Positions 17,928-27,726 of a DNA stretch of 64,000 bases are shown piece by piece. The stretch is from Bacillota bacterium (GTDB lineage Bacteria > Bacillota > Clostridia > Lachnospirales > Lachnospiraceae): the NCBI GenBank assembly GCA_023416695.1, contig JAEZGY010000030.1, forward strand, positions 1-64,000, read 5' to 3'. Below the pieces are notes generated by a model, which saw only the letters and a program-made list of their open reading frames with translations, was not told the DNA's origin and did no database searches. The first letter of the stretch is position 1. Each line of letters begins with the position of its first letter. The translations under genes and the position numbers were made by a program.

Positions 17928-18258
17928 ACTTATTGATTCAGATAAATTGATTGCAGAAGCCTTACTCTATAAGCATAATGGATATCGTTTGGTACAAATC
18001 TCTGCAACAAGGTTGCCAGAAGGATTTGAGCTAACCTATTCCTTTGATTTACATAATCAACTAGAGGCAATCCGTATTCACATAGGGCAGGAAGAAGAGA
18101 TTAAAAGTATTAGTAGTATTTATAGCTATGCCTTTTTATATGAAAATGAAATGAAGGATTTGTTTGGCATTAAGATTAATAGTATTTCACTGGACTACCA
18201 AGGTAATTTTTATCGAACAGCGGTAAAAACTCCATTTAATACACCAAAAGGAGAGTAG
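17911..18258 (+). CDS. echD: Ech hydrogenase subunit EchD (NuoC-like)
   Basis: EchD (115 aa) is the small soluble subunit related to the 30-kDa NuoC protein and has no cofactor. The C-terminal NuoC-type motif FLYENEMKDLFGI is clear. The start lies inside echC and the gap to echE is 4 bp, so translation is coupled. Its sequence is weakly conserved, and position in the operon supports the call. Confidence 0.88.
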   Translation: MEQIIKLIDSDKLIAEALLYKHNGYRLVQISATRLPEGFELTYSFDLHNQLEAIRIHIGQEEEIKSISSIYSYAFLYENEMKDLFGIKINSISLDYQGNFYRTAVKTPFNTPKGE

Positions 18259-18262
18259 GGAT

Positions 18263-19342
18263 ATGTCACAAAGAACGATAGTACCATTTGGACCACAACA
18301 TCCTGTTCTTCCTGAACCGATTCATTTAGATTTGGTGCTGGAAGATGAAAAAGTAATTGAAGCAATTCCTTCTATTGGATTCGTCCATAGAGGGTTAGAA
18401 AAATTGGTAGAAAAGAGAGATTATGTCGACTATGTATACGTGGCAGAGCGAATCTGTGGTATTTGTAGTTTTATGCATGGTATGGGCTACTGTCAATCTG
18501 TAGAAGCTATTATGAAGGTGGAAGTACCTGAGAGAGCAAATTACCTAAGGGTTATTTGGTCTGAATTGTCTAGAATACATAGTCATTTATTATGGCTTGG
18601 GTTACTTGCCGATGCCTTTGGATTTGAAAGCTTATTCATGCAGTCCTGGAGGCTGCGTGAAAAAGTACTTGATATGTTTGAATACTCTACTGGTGGCCGT
18701 GTTATTTTCTCTGTAAACAAAATCGGTGGAGTTCGCAGAGATATGGATGAAGAGATGTTAAATAAGTTCCTATCTATCTTAAAAGATATGAAAAAAGAAA
18801 TCGAAGGTATTGCTAAGGTCTTCTTATCAGATTACTCTGTGAATACCAGATTACGTGGAGTTGGTATCTTAACAAAACAACAAGCCTATGATCTTGGCGC
18901 AGTTGGCCCTATGGCCCGTGCTAGTGGAATCCACTCAGATATACGTCAGACTGGATATGCAGTCTATGGTAAATTAGAATTTGAACCAATTGTATCAGAG
19001 GTGGGAGACAGTTTTTCACGATGTGAAGTTCGAATCAAAGAAATATTTCAATCTATAGCACTGATTGAAGAAGCCGTTGGCAAAATTCCAGCTGGAGAGA
19101 TTAGTACCGCTATAAAGGGCAATCCAGATGGTGAATTCTTTGCCAGACTTGAACAGCCAAGAGGAGAAGTAATCTATTATTGCAAAGGCAATGGAACAAA
19201 GTTCTTAGACCGTATGCGTGTTAGAACGCCTACCTTCGCCAATCTACCTGCTATGTTAGAAACCTTAAAGGGCAGTGATTTAGCAGATATACCGACATTA
19301 ATATTAACCATAGACCCATGTATCAGTTGTACGGAGAGGTGA
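18263..19342 (+). CDS. echE: Ech hydrogenase large subunit EchE ([NiFe] site)
   Basis: EchE holds the [NiFe] centre where protons are reduced or H2 oxidised. The N-terminal nickel motif RICGIC gives C65 and C68, and the C-terminal motif DPCISC gives C353 and C356. The chain stops three residues later (TER). There is thus no extension to be cut off, which fits the lack of a maturation protease gene here. At 359 aa it is the short, NuoD-like form seen in group 4 hydrogenases. An RBS lies inside the echD end. Confidence 0.95.
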   Translation: MSQRTIVPFGPQHPVLPEPIHLDLVLEDEKVIEAIPSIGFVHRGLEKLVEKRDYVDYVYVAERICGICSFMHGMGYCQSVEAIMKVEVPERANYLRVIWSELSRIHSHLLWLGLLADAFGFESLFMQSWRLREKVLDMFEYSTGGRVIFSVNKIGGVRRDMDEEMLNKFLSILKDMKKEIEGIAKVFLSDYSVNTRLRGVGILTKQQAYDLGAVGPMARASGIHSDIRQTGYAVYGKLEFEPIVSEVGDSFSRCEVRIKEIFQSIALIEEAVGKIPAGEISTAIKGNPDGEFFARLEQPRGEVIYYCKGNGTKFLDRMRVRTPTFANLPAMLETLKGSDLADIPTLILTIDPCISCTER

Positions 19343-19346
19343 GCAG

Positions 19347-19709
19347 ATGAAACTAATGAATTTTACTGGAATTGCTTTACGTAATTTATTTTCAAAGCCT
19401 GCCACTCGATTGTATCCAACAGTACCCATGGAACTAAAGAAAGGGGCTAGAGGACAGATACAGATAGAGATAGAATCTTGTATTTTCTGTGGTATTTGTT
19501 CTAGACGATGTCCTACTGCTTGTATCAAGGTGGAGCGAACAGATAAGGTGTGGGAGATTGAGCGTTTTGGATGTTTGGCATGTGGCTTATGTGTAGAGGC
19601 TTGTCCTAAAAAATGCCTCACCATGAAAGAGCAATATACCTCTCCAAAGGAAGAGAAGTATTCTGACCGCTTTATGAAAGCCCCAGAAACAAAAGAAGAA
19701 AATTCTTAA
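19347..19709 (+). CDS. echF: Ech hydrogenase ferredoxin subunit EchF (NuoI-like)
   Basis: This 120-aa polyferredoxin has two [4Fe-4S] motifs, CIFCGICSRRCP and CLACGLCVEACP, in the middle of the chain. It should take electrons from (or give them to) soluble ferredoxin and pass them to EchC. It starts 4 bp after echE. The C-terminus is charged and flexible. hypA follows after a short gap. Confidence 0.94.
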   Translation: MKLMNFTGIALRNLFSKPATRLYPTVPMELKKGARGQIQIEIESCIFCGICSRRCPTACIKVERTDKVWEIERFGCLACGLCVEACPKKCLTMKEQYTSPKEEKYSDRFMKAPETKEENS

Positions 19710-19740
19710 AAATCACAATAGAAAGGAAATGAAGATTATT

Positions 19741-20082
19741 ATGCATGAGTATCATAAAGCAATTCATATTATAGAACACGCCATAGAAGAGGCAGAAAAA
19801 CAAGGAAAATCCAAGGTGACGAAGATTAATTTAGTAATTGGAGAAAGCTCCGGATTTTCAGGAGAAACCATTGCACTTCATTTTGAAGAGGCAGCCGTTG
19901 GAACCATCTGTGAAGGTGCTGCCATTCATGTGACACCTGTGAAAACGATGCTTCGTTGTCCTAACTGCAACGAGTTATTTGCAAGAAAGCCATTTGAATT
20001 TAATTGTCCACACTGTAATACAGAGGGTGTTCCAAGTGAAGTGGGAAAGGAAATGGCAATCGAAAGTATAGAGGCGATATGA
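19741..20082 (+). CDS. hypA: Hydrogenase nickel-insertion protein HypA
   Basis: HypA delivers nickel to the hydrogenase large subunit. The mature protein needs Met1-His2-Glu3 for nickel binding, so the start is set at the ATG at 19741 (MHEYHK, 113 aa). An in-frame ATG at 19729 sits too close to AAAGGA to be the better start, although the spacing to 19741 (13) is long. The zinc site is intact, with two CxxC pairs (CPNC, CPHC) near residues 75-93. Its end overlaps hypF by 4 bp. The usual GTPase partner HypB is not encoded nearby. Confidence 0.92.
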   Translation: MHEYHKAIHIIEHAIEEAEKQGKSKVTKINLVIGESSGFSGETIALHFEEAAVGTICEGAAIHVTPVKTMLRCPNCNELFARKPFEFNCPHCNTEGVPSEVGKEMAIESIEAI

Positions 20083-22394
20083 AAGAACAGTATACATACT
20101 GGATAAGAATATACGGAGTTGTACAAGGCGTAGGATTTCGCCCATTTATAAAACGTCTGGCAAATGAGCTTACAGTTGCAGGAAAGGTGAAGAATGAAGA
20201 AGGAAATGTTCACATTCTTGCAACTGGAAGTATTGGCCAGCTTTCTTTATTTATGGACAAAATTAGGGAATGCCCACCGAATAACGCTTTGATCAATCAT
20301 TTGGAATATACAGAGCTACCTCTTATGAATCTCAAGGATTTCTTAATTATAGATAGTAAAGAAGAGTTGTTTTCTAAGGGTGATTCCTTAAATCTACCAC
20401 TACATGATACGAAACCGTTTATTCATGTTGGTGTGGATTTACCACTTTGTGAAAACTGTGAAATGGAACTCTATGATAAAACAAATAGAAGATATCGGTA
20501 CCCAATGATTAGTTGTGTGCAATGTGGTCCAAGGTATTCTATATTAAAGTCGCTACCTTATGACAGAAGGAACACAACAATGGAGACTTTTCCTCTTTGT
20601 GAAAGCTGTGAGAGGGAATATGACGGAAGAGATGGTAAGGAGACTCTGATGAGAGTCCATGCCCAAACCATTAGCTGTCATGAATGCGGGCCACAAGTTT
20701 TATTTATTAACAATGGTTCTATCGATGAAAAGGAAAATGCCCTTGTAAAAGCTATTGATATCTTGAGTAAGGGAGGTATCATTGCAGTAAAGGGGATTGG
20801 TGGTTATCATTTTGTCTGTAAGCCAGACTGTGAAGATACGATAAAAAGACTACGGCAGCTTAAAAAAAGAGATAGAAAGCCATTTGCTGTTATGTTTCGT
20901 AAACTACATCAGCTAAAAAACTACTGTGAGATTACTACCGAAGAAGAACAAGTACTGTTATCAAGTGCTAGACCAATTGTTTTGCTAAAAAGAACAGAGT
21001 CCGAATTTGTGGATCAACATATATGTAAAGAGGTTTATGGACAAAGCTCGTTTCTAGGTGCTTTTCTTCCCTATACCGGAATTCAGTGTTTATTACTAGA
21101 TGCCATAGGGCCTCTTATCTTTACTAGTGCCAATATGAGTAATGAGCCTATCCTTTATAAGGATCAAGAAGTATTTTCCGTGGCCTTACAGTTAAATGGT
21201 ATCCTTACCCATACTCGAGTGATTCAGGTACCAATGGATGATTCTGTAGTTCAGGTAGTAGCAGGAAGAACCCAGTTTATACGAAGAGCAAGAGGTTATG
21301 TTCCAACCCCAATTGCAATGGGTGGCAAAGAGGGAGAAATGTTTGCAGCAGGGGGTGACTTAAAGGCGGTATTTGGATTTTATCGTAATGGAGAAGTCTA
21401 TCTCTCTCAATATATTGGTGATTTAGAACAGGATGGAAATGATAAGCTGTATCGTTTGAATGAAAATCACATGAAGACATTGTTTCGATTTACACCTAAA
21501 ATGTTTCTTGCAGATGTTAATGAGGGTTACTTTTCACATAAAATCGCATTGGAGTTAATTAAATTAAATACTAAACCTACTGAATTTATTATGATACAGC
21601 ATCATCACGCTCACATTGCTTCCGTTATGGCAGAACATAACATACATGAAGTTATTGGAGTAGCCTTTGATGGAACTGGGCTTGGTGAGGATGGTGCAGT
21701 ATGGGGAAGTGAGTTTTTACTATGTAGGAAGGGTTCCTATAAAAGACGGGGACATCTTGCCTATGTTCCTGTGGTGGGGTATGACAATGCAGCAAAGAAT
21801 GCCTTGGTTATGGCTAATTGCCACATGTATACAGCTGGAATACCATTAGAAACTGAAGAGTATCAAATGATTTTGGCAGCCCTAAATTCAAAGATTAATA
21901 CAATACCAACTTGTAGTATGGGACGTTTGTTTGATACAGTAGCTGCAATTCTTAAGCTTTGTCAGTATAACGGATATGAAGGAGAATGTGCCATTTCTTT
22001 AGAATCGGCGGCTATGAAAGGGAATAAGGAAGGTCTAACCGTACTTCCAGTTGAAATTGTACTTCAAGATGGCACATATCAGATTGACCAAAGTAGCTTA
22101 ATTAAAACTCTATATAGTGGGATGAATGGTAAGGAAAACGTGTATGATCTTGCTCTTTCTTTTCATTATTGGGTAGTAGATGTGATTGAACGAATGTGTC
22201 TTCTGATGAAAGAGGAGTCTGGCATTAGCGCGGTTGCCTTAAGTGGTGGAGTATTTGTAAATCGTATCCTATTAGAAAACACTATTCTTAGGTTAGAGGC
22301 GGATGGGTTTAGAGTGTTAGTAAATGAAAAGGTACCCTGTGGGGATGGTGGAATTGCTTTAGGGCAATTGTATCTTGGACAATGGGACATATAA
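20079..22394 (+). CDS. hypF: Carbamoyltransferase HypF
   Basis: HypF makes the thiocarbamoyl group that becomes the cyanide ligands of the [NiFe] site, from carbamoyl phosphate and ATP. At 771 aa it has the full domain order. An acylphosphatase domain (GVVQGVGFRPF near residue 12) is followed by two zinc-finger segments (CENC/CVQCGP and CESC/CHECGP, about 125-210). Next come a YrdC-like domain (about 220-400) and the Kae1-like carbamoyltransferase domain with HHHAHIASVMAEH and VAFDGTGLGEDG. It overlaps hypA by an ATGA junction. Confidence 0.96.
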   Translation: MKEQYTYWIRIYGVVQGVGFRPFIKRLANELTVAGKVKNEEGNVHILATGSIGQLSLFMDKIRECPPNNALINHLEYTELPLMNLKDFLIIDSKEELFSKGDSLNLPLHDTKPFIHVGVDLPLCENCEMELYDKTNRRYRYPMISCVQCGPRYSILKSLPYDRRNTTMETFPLCESCEREYDGRDGKETLMRVHAQTISCHECGPQVLFINNGSIDEKENALVKAIDILSKGGIIAVKGIGGYHFVCKPDCEDTIKRLRQLKKRDRKPFAVMFRKLHQLKNYCEITTEEEQVLLSSARPIVLLKRTESEFVDQHICKEVYGQSSFLGAFLPYTGIQCLLLDAIGPLIFTSANMSNEPILYKDQEVFSVALQLNGILTHTRVIQVPMDDSVVQVVAGRTQFIRRARGYVPTPIAMGGKEGEMFAAGGDLKAVFGFYRNGEVYLSQYIGDLEQDGNDKLYRLNENHMKTLFRFTPKMFLADVNEGYFSHKIALELIKLNTKPTEFIMIQHHHAHIASVMAEHNIHEVIGVAFDGTGLGEDGAVWGSEFLLCRKGSYKRRGHLAYVPVVGYDNAAKNALVMANCHMYTAGIPLETEEYQMILAALNSKINTIPTCSMGRLFDTVAAILKLCQYNGYEGECAISLESAAMKGNKEGLTVLPVEIVLQDGTYQIDQSSLIKTLYSGMNGKENVYDLALSFHYWVVDVIERMCLLMKEESGISAVALSGGVFVNRILLENTILRLEADGFRVLVNEKVPCGDGGIALGQLYLGQWDI

Positions 22395-22425
22395 GTAATC
22401 TTGTACTTTAAAGGAGGAAGGTAAT

Positions 22426-22647
22426 ATGTGTATTGCAGTACCTGGAACCGTAATAAAAATTGAAGATTCTATGGCATTGGTTGATTTCTCAGGTATTATC
22501 ATAGAAGCAAAAACTGGTCTTGTGCCAATTGAAGTAGGAGACAAAGTACTTGTTCACGCAGGCTGTATCTTACAAAAAATGACTTCCTTTGATCACGAGC
22601 AGCTGATGGAATTACTTGATGAAATTGAGACAATGGAGAATATGTAA
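22426..22647 (+). CDS. hypC: Hydrogenase maturation chaperone HypC
   Basis: HypC (73 aa) shuttles the Fe(CN)2CO unit between HypD and the large subunit. The family N-terminus MCIAVPG is exact, with the essential Cys2 exposed after Met removal. The rest is a small beta barrel (about 10-60) and a C-terminal helix. AAAGGAGGAAGG is a very strong RBS, in keeping with the high amounts this small chaperone needs. Confidence 0.95.
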   Translation: MCIAVPGTVIKIEDSMALVDFSGIIIEAKTGLVPIEVGDKVLVHAGCILQKMTSFDHEQLMELLDEIETMENM

Positions 22648-22667
22648 AGAAGCAAAATGAGGTTTTT

Positions 22668-23714
22668 ATGAAAACATTAGAAGAAATGTTGCAGATACTA
22701 AAAAATTATGATGGAGAACCCATAACCTTTATGGAGGTATGTGGAACTCACACAGGAGCCATAGCTAAAATGGGCATCAAAAGTCTTCTGTCAAGTAAGA
22801 TTGCCTTAGTTTCCGGCCCAGGCTGCCCTGTTTGTGTGACTCCTGTCGAGTACATTGATACCCTATGTGAGCTTGCAAAACAGGAAAATACTTGTGTGGT
22901 ATCCTTTGGGGATATGCTTAGAGTGCCAGGAACGAAACAATGCTTAAAAGAAGCAATGGCAGAGGGTGCAAGGGTGACCATGATTTATTCACCTTTTGAG
23001 GCTATAAAGATGGCAGAGAAGCATCCCGATATCACCTACGTATTTGCAGCGGTTGGTTTTGAAACAACAACGCCAATCTATGCCATGATGATAAAAGAAG
23101 TGCTGGATAAGAAGATGAATAATCTTAAGCTACTTACAGCTTTAAAGACCATGCCTGAAGCAATCTCCTACATATGTAAAGAGAATACGAGAATTGTAGG
23201 CTTTATCGCACCTGGCCATGTATGTACTATAACAGGGAGTAAAGAGTACTCTTCTTTGGCAAAAAAACATGGAGTACCTTTTGTGGTAGCTGGATTTGAT
23301 GAGAAGCAGATTATTACAGCCATATATTTATTGGTGCAAAACTCAGGGACTAACAGGATGTATAATTTGTATCAAGAGGTTGTTACAGAGGACGGCAACG
23401 AAACAGCTAAAAACTTGGTATCAACTTACTTTGAACCTTGTGATACTACTTGGAGAGGAATTGGTATGATACCTGGCTCAGGACTTAGAATTCGAAAGGA
23501 ATTTAAACATTTAACAATGGATAGCAGTAGACTAATAGGTGATGCCAAGCCAGTTGCCTCAGCTTGCATCTGTAGTAGTATTTTACTTGGAAAAGCCCTG
23601 CCAACGGATTGTCTACTATATCAGAATGATAGCTGCACTCCAGAGCATCCGGTGGGGGCTTGCATGGTGTCTCTAGAAGGAACCTGTAATTGTTACAAGA
23701 GAGGAGGAATCTAA
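22668..23714 (+). CDS. hypD: Hydrogenase maturation protein HypD
   Basis: HypD is the Fe-S protein on which Fe(CN)2CO is assembled together with HypC and HypE. The 348-aa chain keeps the conserved motifs: FMEVCGTHTG with the redox-active cysteine, GPGCPVCVTP, GFETTTP and GFIAPGHVC. The C-terminal cysteines for the [4Fe-4S] cluster are also present. It ends directly before hypE with no gap. Confidence 0.96.
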   Translation: MKTLEEMLQILKNYDGEPITFMEVCGTHTGAIAKMGIKSLLSSKIALVSGPGCPVCVTPVEYIDTLCELAKQENTCVVSFGDMLRVPGTKQCLKEAMAEGARVTMIYSPFEAIKMAEKHPDITYVFAAVGFETTTPIYAMMIKEVLDKKMNNLKLLTALKTMPEAISYICKENTRIVGFIAPGHVCTITGSKEYSSLAKKHGVPFVVAGFDEKQIITAIYLLVQNSGTNRMYNLYQEVVTEDGNETAKNLVSTYFEPCDTTWRGIGMIPGSGLRIRKEFKHLTMDSSRLIGDAKPVASACICSSILLGKALPTDCLLYQNDSCTPEHPVGACMVSLEGTCNCYKRGGI

Positions 23715-24695
23715 ATGATCATAACAGCAGCACATGGAAGTGGTGGTAGTGCAACGAATCAACTAGTGACAGAAGTATTTGCTAAACATTTTCATAATGA
23801 AATCTTAAATAGAATGGAAGATTCGGCCGTTGTTTCCTCTAGTGAAAGGATTGCCATTAGTACGGACAGCTTTGTAGTGACACCAAGATTTTTCCCAGGT
23901 GGTGACATCGGAAAGTTGGCCATATGTGGAACAGTAAATGACCTTTTAATGTCTGGTGCTATTCCAAAGTATTTGACCTGTGGGTTTATCATTGAGGAGG
24001 GGGCATTAATAGAGGAACTTGACCTTATAGCAGCTTCTATGGCGAGGGAAGCTAATGCATCAGGAATTATATTAGTAGCTGGAGATACCAAGGTCATAGA
24101 AGGAAATGGTGGAATCTATATAAATACTACAGGAGTGGGGTTTGTACCCTCAGATAGAGAGTTATCCGTAGCTTCTATAGAGGAAGAGGATGTCATCTTA
24201 CTATCAGGCACATTAGGGGAACATCATGCGACAATATTAAGTAGCCGCATGAATATTAAGAATACTATTTCCAGTGACTGTAGAGTGTTAAAAGAAGGGG
24301 TAGAAGCCTTGTTTGATGCTAAAATCCAGATAAAAGCTATGAGAGATGTAACAAGGGGCGGGCTTGGAACCATATTAAATGAGTTTTCCGTGGGTTCTAA
24401 TAAGGGCATTGAAATTATGGAAGAGATACTACCAATAAGTGAGCAAGTACAAGGCTTTTGTTCTATTCTTGGGTTAAATCCTTTATATATGGGCAATGAA
24501 GGTAAATTTATTGCCGTTATCCCAAGAGAACAGGCAGAACTGGCGATTAAAACACTTCAGCAAATAGAGGGCTATGAAGAAGCTACCATCATTGGCAAAG
24601 TAGTACCTAGAGCTGGAGTACGAATGATCACAAAGCTTGGTGGAGTCGTTCGTGTAGATGTGTTACAAGGGGAGGGGTTACCAAGAATTTGTTAA
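23715..24695 (+). CDS. hypE: Hydrogenase maturation protein HypE
   Basis: HypE dehydrates the thiocarboxamide made by HypF to thiocyanate, using ATP. The 326-aa protein has the PurM-like fold with AHGSGG at the N-terminus and DVTRGGLGT in the ATP site. It ends in LPRIC, so the essential C-terminal cysteine is present at position 326. It abuts hypD. No T-tract terminator follows; only a hairpin ATCTTTAT/ATAAAGAT at 24720-24746 is seen. Confidence 0.96.
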   Translation: MIITAAHGSGGSATNQLVTEVFAKHFHNEILNRMEDSAVVSSSERIAISTDSFVVTPRFFPGGDIGKLAICGTVNDLLMSGAIPKYLTCGFIIEEGALIEELDLIAASMAREANASGIILVAGDTKVIEGNGGIYINTTGVGFVPSDRELSVASIEEEDVILLSGTLGEHHATILSSRMNIKNTISSDCRVLKEGVEALFDAKIQIKAMRDVTRGGLGTILNEFSVGSNKGIEIMEEILPISEQVQGFCSILGLNPLYMGNEGKFIAVIPREQAELAIKTLQQIEGYEEATIIGKVVPRAGVRMITKLGGVVRVDVLQGEGLPRIC

Positions 24696-24820
24696 TGAAG
24701 AGTTTTATTGGAATGGATTATCTTTATACAGTTAACGCATAAAGATATGGAATTATGTGGTAATTAATTGTAATGCATGATAATATTAAGGTGATATAAA
24801 CATTTTACAGTGGAGTGCTT

Positions 24821-26230
24821 TTGAATACTATGTTTATAAATAAGAATGTAAGGGGAAGAAAGAGAGGGAGTATTGCAAAAGGTAAAATTCTTTTTATTCG
24901 TAGACCTATAAAATATGTATTGTTTTGTTTTATTATTACACTCATATTTTTAGGGGAATTTATTGGTTTAAATGGATTATCTGTTGCAGAACAAGGGGAA
25001 GAAGGTCTTTTTATTTATCAAGGAGCTGCTATAGCCATAAACAGCAGTGATTATAGTCTGACACAGAATGATTATGATAAGATATATAACACAACTTATG
25101 TAACTGGAATCAATAACAGAGAAGAAATGATAGCACTACCTCAGGGGAATGTTCATAATGTAAAAGAACATTTAGGGGAAGATCCCCAAATAATGTCTGA
25201 GCAAATGATAAGTGAGGGTGCAGAGGAACTTCTTAAGGAAGAGTTTGTAGATGGTGTTGTGTTATATGCCCAAATGGATACAAGATTAGATAATATATTT
25301 CGCTGGGAAAAAGCAGTTTCCTTAGTAGAAGGAGAATTTCCTAGTTATGAAAATAAAGGAATCTTGATAGAATCTAGGTTTGCAAAGCAAAATAACCTAA
25401 AGGTGGGAGATTCATGCACCTTTTTGATGACTGAGTATGGAAAGCAATGTACATTTTCTGTATGTGGGATTTATAAGGTAGAATCTGATCTTTATATTGG
25501 CAAAAATATATATCTCGGAGAGGGTATTTATCACCTAAGTCCATATAATAAAACATATATTAATTATGATTATGCAGTTGAAACAACTGGTTTAGTATTA
25601 CGAAAGACAGAGGGGTGTAACATCTATGTGGATCAATTGAATCATGTAGATGGGGTTGTGTCTGAATTAGAACATCTATTTGGTGATAATGCGCTGGTTG
25701 AGAATATCGTATTTTTAGATGTATCAGATGAGAGTGCTACTGTAAAGCAAATGAAAGGTTTCTCTAGGATGATAGTAATATTAGCCACTTGTATAGGCGG
25801 ACTCTTATTATTGTTTATTCCTATTATTTTTGGTAAAAAGAATAAAAAAGATTATGTCACATTCTTTACTAGTGGATATAGTAAGCTTAAAATCATTCTT
25901 GTACATGCTCTTTCCATGTTAGCCGTTACAGCATTGTCACTCATATTAGCTTCTGTATTGTATAGGGTAACAATAGATCACGTCTTTGCTCAGAATGATA
26001 AAAGTATAAATCAATCAGAATCACTAAATACAGATGAAACAGTAAGTTTTTATACTACTCCAGATCTTAATCAACCATTTAGTTTAGATGCATATGCTGG
26101 GCAATTAGTTACGATACATAATGTTTTGATTATCTTAGTAACTGTCATATATGTCATAGTTCTTTGCTTAGTTTCTCCTGTTTGTAATATTATAAAATTA
26201 AAGGAAGAAAACACTAGTAAAGAAACATAA
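24821..26230 (+). CDS. FtsX-like ABC transporter permease, orphan
   Basis: The roughly 469-aa membrane protein has one N-terminal helix (about residues 30-50) and a large external domain (about 55-310). Three C-terminal helices follow (about 315-335, 365-390, 430-455). This is the four-helix MacB/FtsX layout. The external part has the FtsX-type segment KVGDSCTF..YGKQCTFSVCGIY. No ATPase gene lies next to it, so its partner is elsewhere or lost. The start is uncertain: GTG 24815, TTG 24821 (GGAG 5 bases upstream, chosen) or ATG 24830. Substrate unknown. Confidence 0.65.
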   Translation: MNTMFINKNVRGRKRGSIAKGKILFIRRPIKYVLFCFIITLIFLGEFIGLNGLSVAEQGEEGLFIYQGAAIAINSSDYSLTQNDYDKIYNTTYVTGINNREEMIALPQGNVHNVKEHLGEDPQIMSEQMISEGAEELLKEEFVDGVVLYAQMDTRLDNIFRWEKAVSLVEGEFPSYENKGILIESRFAKQNNLKVGDSCTFLMTEYGKQCTFSVCGIYKVESDLYIGKNIYLGEGIYHLSPYNKTYINYDYAVETTGLVLRKTEGCNIYVDQLNHVDGVVSELEHLFGDNALVENIVFLDVSDESATVKQMKGFSRMIVILATCIGGLLLLFIPIIFGKKNKKDYVTFFTSGYSKLKIILVHALSMLAVTALSLILASVLYRVTIDHVFAQNDKSINQSESLNTDETVSFYTTPDLNQPFSLDAYAGQLVTIHNVLIILVTVIYVIVLCLVSPVCNIIKLKEENTSKET

Positions 26231-26247
26231 TAATATTTATGTTATAG

Positions 26248-26285
26248 AAAAGGCGATAGATAAAGATATCTATCGCTTTATTTTA
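26248..26285 (+). terminator. Intrinsic terminator
   Basis: The stem GCGATAGATA/TATCTATCGC, extended by a wobble and A-T pairs, is followed by TTTATTTTATT. Confidence 0.85.
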
Positions 26286-26448
26286 TTGCATACTTAGTAT
26301 AATGTTTTATTTATACATAGTTTAGAAAAAACACAATAAATGTATTGAAATATATTAAAAAGTACTATAATATGGAAATATGTAGAAAATTGCTGCGAGT
26401 AAACTGATCATATGAGAAATTTAGAATACTAATGGAAGGTTGACTTTT

Positions 26449-27642
26449 ATGGATAGTGGAATCATTAAAGCTTTCGAAGCACTCATTACTTTAGATGTTA
26501 AAACCTTAATCGGTGTGTTGGTTTGGTGTGATTTGGCTTTGTCTCTTTTAGCATTTGGATATTACATATTTCATGAATCACATTATGAAAAGAAACTAAT
26601 CAAATGGTTTAGTATTGCTAAGATAATACAAGTACTAGGTTGGTTTCTAATATTCTTACGTGGACAAATAGACGATTTAGCGTCAATTTACGTAGGTAAT
26701 ATCTTGGTATACTTTAGTTTCTATATGGATTCCATCATTATGCTTAGTATGATTAGGGAGTTGAAAAAGATATGGTATAAAGTACAATTGACTCTATTGG
26801 TACTACTTATCTCCATATTCTTATGTTTGCAGATGACATCTGGTCAAGGAAATGTCAGGCTTGGAATGATTTCAATCAGTATTTTTTGTTTATTATTTGT
26901 TCCAACCATAAGCTATATCTTTAATAAGCAAAGTAGCAGATTTAAGTGCTTTATAGGTATGAATAACTTTATATTTATCATGATACTTTTACTAAGGGCT
27001 ATGCGCTCACTTTTTGTTGGTTATATGGGCTTATTTGCTAATGATGTTTTTCAAAGTACAACTTTTATTACAATGATTTTATTAGTGTTTGTTAATGGGG
27101 CAGGTTTTTTACTGTTGATGTATGAGCACACAGATGAATTATTGAGGGTCAGTGCTAACTTAGATCCTTTGACTCAAATCAGTAACAGAAGGAATTTTAT
27201 GATAAAAGCAGAAGATTTTTATCAAAGGAGCATAAAAGAGCATAGTTCATTGTCCTTTCTCTTTGTTGATATTGATTATTTTAAGAAAGTAAATGATAAT
27301 TATGGTCATCTATTTGGAGATGAAGTACTGAAAGCGATTGCTAAGGTCATTACTGAAAATGTTAGACCTACAGACTTATATTGTCGTTTCGGCGGAGAAG
27401 AATTTTTGATCCTATTACCAGACACTAAAAACGAGGAAGCTGTTGTTGTAGGCAATAGAATACGTGAAACGGTGGAAAAATTAGTGTTTGTAGATAAAAA
27501 AACATTTAAATGTACTACTAGTGTGGGTATTTTTACAGATATACCAAATGATGATAGAAACATACAGCAGTTTATAGATTTAGCAGACCAAGCCTTATAC
27601 CAAGCAAAGGGTTCGGGACGAAATTGTGTAGTGGCAATATAG
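26449..27642 (+). CDS. Membrane diguanylate cyclase (GGDEF protein)
   Basis: This 397-aa enzyme should make the second messenger c-di-GMP from two GTP. Seven or eight transmembrane helices occupy the first 225 residues and presumably sense a membrane signal. The GGDEF domain (about 235-397) has an intact active site GGEEF at 315-319 and a product-inhibition I-site RPTD at 306-309, five residues before it. The start ATG at 26449 has GGAAGG 9 bases upstream; a TTG at 26440 is less likely. It is probably monocistronic. Confidence 0.92.
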   Translation: MDSGIIKAFEALITLDVKTLIGVLVWCDLALSLLAFGYYIFHESHYEKKLIKWFSIAKIIQVLGWFLIFLRGQIDDLASIYVGNILVYFSFYMDSIIMLSMIRELKKIWYKVQLTLLVLLISIFLCLQMTSGQGNVRLGMISISIFCLLFVPTISYIFNKQSSRFKCFIGMNNFIFIMILLLRAMRSLFVGYMGLFANDVFQSTTFITMILLVFVNGAGFLLLMYEHTDELLRVSANLDPLTQISNRRNFMIKAEDFYQRSIKEHSSLSFLFVDIDYFKKVNDNYGHLFGDEVLKAIAKVITENVRPTDLYCRFGGEEFLILLPDTKNEEAVVVGNRIRETVEKLVFVDKKTFKCTTSVGIFTDIPNDDRNIQQFIDLADQALYQAKGSGRNCVVAI

Positions 27643-27726
27643 TATTAGTAAATAACGCAATAATTTATGAATGATTCCATTTCTCCATCATAGTATATAG
27701 TAGGAAAACCAAATGGAGATGATTTC

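Noticed and set aside
24720..24746. Terminator after hypE
   Set aside because: ATCTTTAT/ATAAAGAT forms an AT-only stem with no following T run; too weak to call.
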